Made by a program: the position numbers and the translations under genes | Origin: Streptomyces sp. Mut1 | GTDB lineage: Bacteria; Actinomycetota; Actinomycetes; Streptomycetales; Streptomycetaceae | DNA length: 64,000 nt | Direction: 5' to 3' | NCBI RefSeq assembly: GCF_030719295.1 | Contig: NZ_CP120997.1 | Coordinates: 2,108,001 to 2,172,000 of the forward strand | The notes under the pieces: generated by a model | Told to the model about the DNA's origin: nothing | Database searches by the model: none | The model's input: only the letters and a program-made list of their open reading frames with translations | In this document: positions 59,902-64,000 of the stretch, piece after piece | How positions within the stretch are numbered: the stretch's first letter is position 1 | Layout: the number at the start of each line of letters is the position of its first letter

Positions 59902-60432
59902 GGGTTGCCTCCTGATCATGTTTCGGAAAATGCTTCAGCCACGCGCGTGCGCGGGGCGTTGGCCGTAGTCCACACGGGAGCGGCGGATCGCGCAAGTACC
60001 CAGCGTACGAGACCGCCTAAACGGTGACGTTTCGTACCACGTCGCCGTCATGCCGACGGCCCCCTGCGGGAGCCCACGTCCTCCTCCGTTCCCTTTACGT
60101 CCTTGGACAGCTTATGCCGTTTCGGTCCGGCATTCGGAGCCGAGCAGCATTTGGGAACACTTGGACGCCTTGGGCGTATGGTTGCGGTTCGGCCCGGACC
60201 ATCCTGCCTGCCCCATCCTGTCCGACACCATCTGCCTGCACCGATACCCAGTCCGCGGCCATCCATCCGTCCCGGCGCGGACGGGTCGGGACGCGTCGGC
60301 GGTTACCTCTCGGTAGAGATGACGTACGCGTTCCAGCGGTACACGATGGGGTTGGCGTACACATTCCTCATGTCCGGGGGCGGACTCCCGTAACAGGCCC
60401 CGAAGCGTAGTACCGAACAGCGAAGGAACAGC
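59902..60432. other. Promoter region between DUF3052 and aceE
   Basis: 531 bases with no supported gene; open frames crossing it are shadows with no ribosome site. It should hold the aceE promoter. TTGGCG at about 60352 and weak -10-like sequences are seen but no convincing pair. GAAGGA directly before the aceE GTG is a clear ribosome site. Confidence 0.5.
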
Positions 60433-63174
60433 GTGGCTTCCGGATCCGATCGCAACCCGATCATCATTGGCGGCCTTCCGAGTCAGGTCCCGGACTTCGA
60501 TCCCGAAGAGACCCAGGAATGGCTCGACTCCCTCGACGCCGCCGTCGACGAGCGAGGCCGTGAGCGGGCCCGCTACCTCATGCTCCGGCTGATCGAGCGC
60601 GCGCGCGAGAAGCGTGTCGCCGTGCCGGAGATGCGCAGCACGGACTACGTGAACACGATCGCCACGAAGGACGAGCCGTTCTTCCCCGGCGACGAGGAGA
60701 CCGAACGCAAGATCCTGAACGCGACCCGCTGGAACGCGGCCGTGATGGTCTCGCGTGCCCAGCGTCCGGGGATCGGCGTCGGCGGGCACATCGCCACGTT
60801 CGCCTCCTCCGCCTCGCTGTACGACGTCGGTTTCAACCACTTCTTCCGCGGCAAGGACGACGGTCTGGGCGGTGACCAGATCTTCTTCCAGGGGCACGCC
60901 TCCCCCGGGATCTACGCCCGCGCGTTCCTGCTGGACCGGCTGAGCGAGGCGCAGCTCGACGCGTTCCGCCAGGAGAAGTCGAAGGCGCCGAACGGGCTGT
61001 CCAGCTACCCGCACCCGCGGCTGATGCCGGACTTCTGGGAGTTCCCGACGGTGTCGATGGGTCTCGGCCCGCTCGGCGCGATCTACCAGGCGCGGATGAA
61101 CCGCTACATGGAGGCGCGCGGCCTCGCCGACACGTCGAACTCCCATGTGTGGGCCTACCTCGGCGACGGCGAGATGGACGAGCCTGAGTCGCTGGGCCAG
61201 CTGTCCATCGCCGCCCGCGAGGGCCTGGACAACCTGACCTTCGTCGTCAACTGCAACCTCCAGCGCCTCGACGGCCCGGTGCGCGGCAACGGCAAGGTCA
61301 TCCAGGAACTGGAGTCGCAGTTCCGGGGTGCCGGGTGGAACGTCATCAAGCTGGTCTGGGACCGCTCCTGGGACCCGCTGCTGGCGCAGGACCGCACGGG
61401 CATCCTGGTCAACAAGCTGAACACGACGCCGGACGGGCAGTTCCAGACGTACGCGACGGAGACGGGCGCGTACATCAGGGAGCACTTCTTCGGTGACGAT
61501 CAGCGGCTGCGCGAGATGGTCAAGGACATGACCGACCAGCAGATCCTGCACCTGGGCCGCGGCGGTCACGACCACCGCAAGGTCTACGCGGCGTACGCGG
61601 CGGCCAAGGCCCACAAGGGCCAGCCGACGGTGATCCTCGCGCAGACGGTCAAGGGCTGGACCCTCGGGCCGAACTTCGAGGGCCGCAACGCGACCCACCA
61701 GATGAAGAAGCTGACCGCCGAGGACCTGAAGCGGTTCCGGGACCGGCTGCACATCCCGATCGCGGACAAGGACCTGGAGGACGGCAACCCGCCGTACTAC
61801 CACCCGGGCCGCGACTCGGAGGAGATCCAGTACATGCACGACCGCCGCAAGGGCCTGGGCGGCTACGTCCCGACCCGTGTGGTGCGCGCGAAGCCGCTGG
61901 AGCTGCCCGGGGACAAGACGTACGCGACGGCGAAGAAGGGTTCGGGTCAGCAGTCGATCGCCACCACCATGGCGTTCGTCCGCATCCTGAAGGACCTCAT
62001 GCGGGACAAGGAGATCGGCAAGCGCTTCGTGCTGATCGCGCCCGATGAGTACCGCACCTTCGGCATGGACGCGTTCTTCCCGAGCGCGAAGATCTACAAC
62101 CCGCTGGGGCAGCAGTACGAGTCGGTCGACCGCGATCTGCTGCTCGCGTACAAGGAGTCGCCGACCGGGCAGATGCTGCACGACGGCATCTCGGAGGCGG
62201 GCTGCACGGCCTCGCTGATCGCCGCGGGTTCGGCGTACGCGACGCACGGCGAGCCGCTGATCCCGGTGTACGTCTTCTACTCGATGTTCGGGTTCCAGCG
62301 CACGGGTGACCAGTTCTGGCAGATGGCCGACCAGCTCGCGCGCGGTTTCGTGCTGGGCGCCACCGCCGGCCGTACGACGCTGACCGGTGAGGGTCTCCAG
62401 CACGCCGACGGGCACTCGCAGCTGCTGGCCTCGACCAACCCGGGCTGTGTGGCGTACGACCCGGCCTTCGGGTACGAGATCGCGCACATCGTCAAGGACG
62501 GTCTGCGCCGGATGTACGGCGGGACCCCCGAGGAGAACGAGGACGTCTTCTACTACCTCACCGTCTACAACGAGCCGATCCAGCACCCGGCCGAGCCCGC
62601 CGATGTGGACGTCGAGGGCATCCTGAAGGGCGTCTACCGCTACAGCAGCGGCGAGAAGGGCGAGATCCCCGCCCAGATCATGGCGTCCGGTGTGGCGGTC
62701 CCCTGGGCCGTCGAGGCGCAGCGCATCCTCGCCGACGAGTGGAATGTGAAGGCGGACGTCTGGTCGGCGACCTCCTGGAACGAGCTGCGGCGCGAGGCCG
62801 TGGACGTGGAGCGGTACAACCTGCTGCACCCGGAGGAGGAGCAGCGCGTGCCGTATGTGACGCGCAAGCTCTCCGGGGCCCAGGGGCCGTTCGTGGCGGT
62901 GTCGGACTGGATGCGCTCGGTGCCGGACCAGATCGCGCGCTGGGTGCCCGGTGCGTACCAGTCGCTGGGTGCGGACGGGTTCGGTTTCGCGGACACGCGG
63001 GGTGCGGCCCGGCGGTTCTTCCACATCGACGCGCAGTCGATCGTGCTCGCGGTGCTGACCGAGCTGGCGAAGGACGGGAAGGTCGACCGTTCGGTGCTGA
63101 AGACGGCGGTCGACCGCTACGAGCTGCTGGATGTGGCCTCGGCCGATCCGGGGGCCGCGGGCGGCGACGCGTAA
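60433..63174 (+). CDS. aceE: Pyruvate dehydrogenase E1 component, homodimeric type
   Basis: 913 residues, the E1 subunit that decarboxylates pyruvate and transfers the acetyl group to lipoyl E2. The thiamine-diphosphate motif runs from [20 protein letters not shown] to [19 protein letters not shown]. Other hallmarks are [20 protein letters not shown] near the N-terminus, [25 protein letters not shown], and [17 protein letters not shown]. Length fits the ~890-residue family. It stands alone; E2 and E3 are elsewhere. GTG 60433 has GAAGGA upstream. Confidence 0.95.
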   Translation: MASGSDRNPIIIGGLPSQVPDFDPEETQEWLDSLDAAVDERGRERARYLMLRLIERAREKRVAVPEMRSTDYVNTIATKDEPFFPGDEETERKILNATRWNAAVMVSRAQRPGIGVGGHIATFASSASLYDVGFNHFFRGKDDGLGGDQIFFQGHASPGIYARAFLLDRLSEAQLDAFRQEKSKAPNGLSSYPHPRLMPDFWEFPTVSMGLGPLGAIYQARMNRYMEARGLADTSNSHVWAYLGDGEMDEPESLGQLSIAAREGLDNLTFVVNCNLQRLDGPVRGNGKVIQELESQFRGAGWNVIKLVWDRSWDPLLAQDRTGILVNKLNTTPDGQFQTYATETGAYIREHFFGDDQRLREMVKDMTDQQILHLGRGGHDHRKVYAAYAAAKAHKGQPTVILAQTVKGWTLGPNFEGRNATHQMKKLTAEDLKRFRDRLHIPIADKDLEDGNPPYYHPGRDSEEIQYMHDRRKGLGGYVPTRVVRAKPLELPGDKTYATAKKGSGQQSIATTMAFVRILKDLMRDKEIGKRFVLIAPDEYRTFGMDAFFPSAKIYNPLGQQYESVDRDLLLAYKESPTGQMLHDGISEAGCTASLIAAGSAYATHGEPLIPVYVFYSMFGFQRTGDQFWQMADQLARGFVLGATAGRTTLTGEGLQHADGHSQLLASTNPGCVAYDPAFGYEIAHIVKDGLRRMYGGTPEENEDVFYYLTVYNEPIQHPAEPADVDVEGILKGVYRYSSGEKGEIPAQIMASGVAVPWAVEAQRILADEWNVKADVWSATSWNELRREAVDVERYNLLHPEEEQRVPYVTRKLSGAQGPFVAVSDWMRSVPDQIARWVPGAYQSLGADGFGFADTRGAARRFFHIDAQSIVLAVLTELAKDGKVDRSVLKTAVDRYELLDVASADPGAAGGDA

Positions 63175-63187
63175 CACCGTGACCGGT

Positions 63188-63225
63188 GCGGGGCGGCGGT
63201 GCCCGGAAGGGTGCCGCCGCCCCGC
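63188..63225. terminator. Bidirectional terminator after aceE
   Basis: GCGGGGCGGCGG pairs with CCGCCGCCCCGC (12 pairs) with a central stretch that adds GGGT/CCC pairing. It lies between convergent aceE and the I36-type gene. Confidence 0.7.
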
Positions 63226-63242
63226 GGCGTGTCCGGGGCCGG

Positions 63243-63665
63243 TCAGTTCTCCCAGACCTTGAAGGCGCGGACCTGGTACGGGGAGCGGGGCAGCCAGGTG
63301 CCGCCGCCCGGGTACGTCTCGAACTCTCCGGTCTCCGCGCATGTGGCGGACTGGTAGGTGGTGACGGGCCTGCCCGTGCGGTTGGCGAGGGCCTGGGCGG
63401 TGGTGCCGGTCTTCAGCGGCACGCAGCTCTCGATGTCGATCGTGGACAGCTCGTGGATCTGCCGGGCGCCGGTGAAGTCGGGCCTGGCCCAGAGGCAGAG
63501 CTGCCCGCTCGCGCAGTTGCCGAGCCCGACGGGCGCGGTGGCCGGGGCCACGGACGCGGCGGATCGGGCGGGCGCGGCGGTGGCGCGGGCCGGCGGGGAC
63601 GAGAACAGCGCCGTCAGAACGAGCAGCGCGGCGGCCAGGGCGGCCGCGAGAGTGGTCGTACGCAT
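63243..63665 (-). CDS. Secreted peptidase-inhibitor I36-type protein
   Basis: 140 residues. Signal peptide LAAALAAALLVLTALFSSPPARA. The mature part has CASGQLCLWARPDFTGARQ, CVPLKTGTTAQALANRTGRPV and YQSATCAETGEFETYPGGG, with four cysteines in the spacing of the Streptomyces metalloproteinase-inhibitor family I36. Such proteins act outside the cell; the target protease is not known. Confidence 0.78.
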   Translation of the reverse strand: MRTTTLAAALAAALLVLTALFSSPPARATAAPARSAASVAPATAPVGLGNCASGQLCLWARPDFTGARQIHELSTIDIESCVPLKTGTTAQALANRTGRPVTTYQSATCAETGEFETYPGGGTWLPRSPYQVRAFKVWEN

Positions 63666-63797
63666 GCGAGATGAACCCCCGTGGTGATGGAACTGCTGAG
63701 TGGAGCGTCCACCGATGTGGATCTTCCACCACCAACCCTGAATGATTACTCTGCGTAACCGGAAGGGTTCGGGGCCGGGTTCATCCTGACAGGTGAC

Positions 63798-63825
63798 AGC
63801 CCCGCCGGATCGGTCCGGCGGGGCT
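63798..63825. terminator. Bidirectional terminator
   Basis: Perfect 12-base stem AGCCCCGCCGGA / TCCGGCGGGGCT with a 4-base loop between the I36-type gene start and the end of the transporter gene at the window edge. Confidence 0.8.
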
Positions 63826-63882
63826 GTTGGACGCGCTGTGCTGACGCGAACGGCGTGACGGGAACCTCGCGTGACGGGAACG

Positions 63883-64000
63883 TCAGATGTGGCCGGCTCC
63901 CGCGCCCGCCTCCGCGTTCTCGCCGCGCTTGGTCAGCGTGGCGACGAGGGCGGCGATCACCGCGACGATGCCCGCGACCATGAACGCCGTGCTCATCCCG
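63883..64000 (-). CDS. Partial membrane protein (probable MFS transporter C-terminus)
   Basis: Only the last ~38 residues are in the window: STAFMVAGIVAVIAALVATL followed by TKRGENAEAGAGAGHI and a stop. The hydrophobic helix with a charged, Gly/Ala-rich end fits the final segment of an MFS (DHA2-type) exporter. The start is beyond the window. Confidence 0.5.
   Translation of the reverse strand, partial: GMSTAFMVAGIVAVIAALVATLTKRGENAEAGAGAGHI

Noticed and set aside
60112..63735. 1207-residue open frame opposite aceE
   Set aside because: It is a shadow of the GC-rich aceE frame: Arg/Val/Leu/Gly-rich translation with no recognisable domain and no ribosome site.

Overview
The window is GC-rich actinobacterial DNA with GTG starts, 4-base start/stop overlaps and the gene families of Streptomyces. 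The right-hand block (homodimeric aceE, DUF3052, peroxiredoxin, TerD/TerD/TerC) is an arrangement I associate with Streptomyces chromosomes. Species cannot be told from the sequence alone.

Layout. 1-3.7 kb: an ECF-type vitamin/metal importer module (T, fused A1-A2, S). 4-12 kb: a secreted transglycosylase-like protein, a secreted lipase, a divergent thiolase/CYP125-type P450 pair with KstR-like palindromes between them, an AEC-family carrier whose ribosome site lies in an inverted repeat, and a GT87-PAP2 fusion membrane protein. 12-26 kb: mixed chromosomal genes (DUF2330, GNAT, a 14-TM exporter with a C-terminal winged-helix-like extension, peptidoglycan-binding protein, HAD phosphatase, secreted HNH nuclease, DoxX, DedA, DUF2277, DUF7144, two MFS proteins, a methyltransferase), with a decayed LysR gene and an ArsR remnant. 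26-31 kb: accessory genes including an McrA-like HNH endonuclease and an APH-fold kinase.

31.3-32.6 kb holds a complete 1283-bp IS3-family element with 25-bp inverted ends and a 3-bp target duplication. 32.8-45.5 kb is a complete actinomycete integrative and conjugative element (AICE) in the 3' half of a tRNA-Val(UAC) gene, bounded by a 46-bp direct repeat. Its core is GntR regulator, small transfer proteins, FtsK/TraB-type translocase, DUF2637, SpdD-like protein, GGDEF protein, C5 DNA methyltransferase, RepSA-type initiator, Xis and tyrosine integrase, mostly in one tightly packed + strand series. Left-end cargo is a P-loop ATPase and a NERD-domain nuclease, divergent, separated by a 150-nt long-hairpin element that I cannot assign to a known family.

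45.8-64 kb returns to the chromosome: DUF4097 lipoprotein, coiled-coil membrane protein, FmdB zinc ribbon, O-methyltransferase, a Ter stress cluster (HAD, fused phosphoribosyltransferase-StiP, HpcH/citrate-lyase-like, TerD-type proteins, TerC/DUF475), 1-Cys peroxiredoxin, DUF3052, aceE, an I36-type secreted protein and the end of a transporter gene. A 161-bp foldback element sits precisely between the stop codons of two convergent Ter genes.
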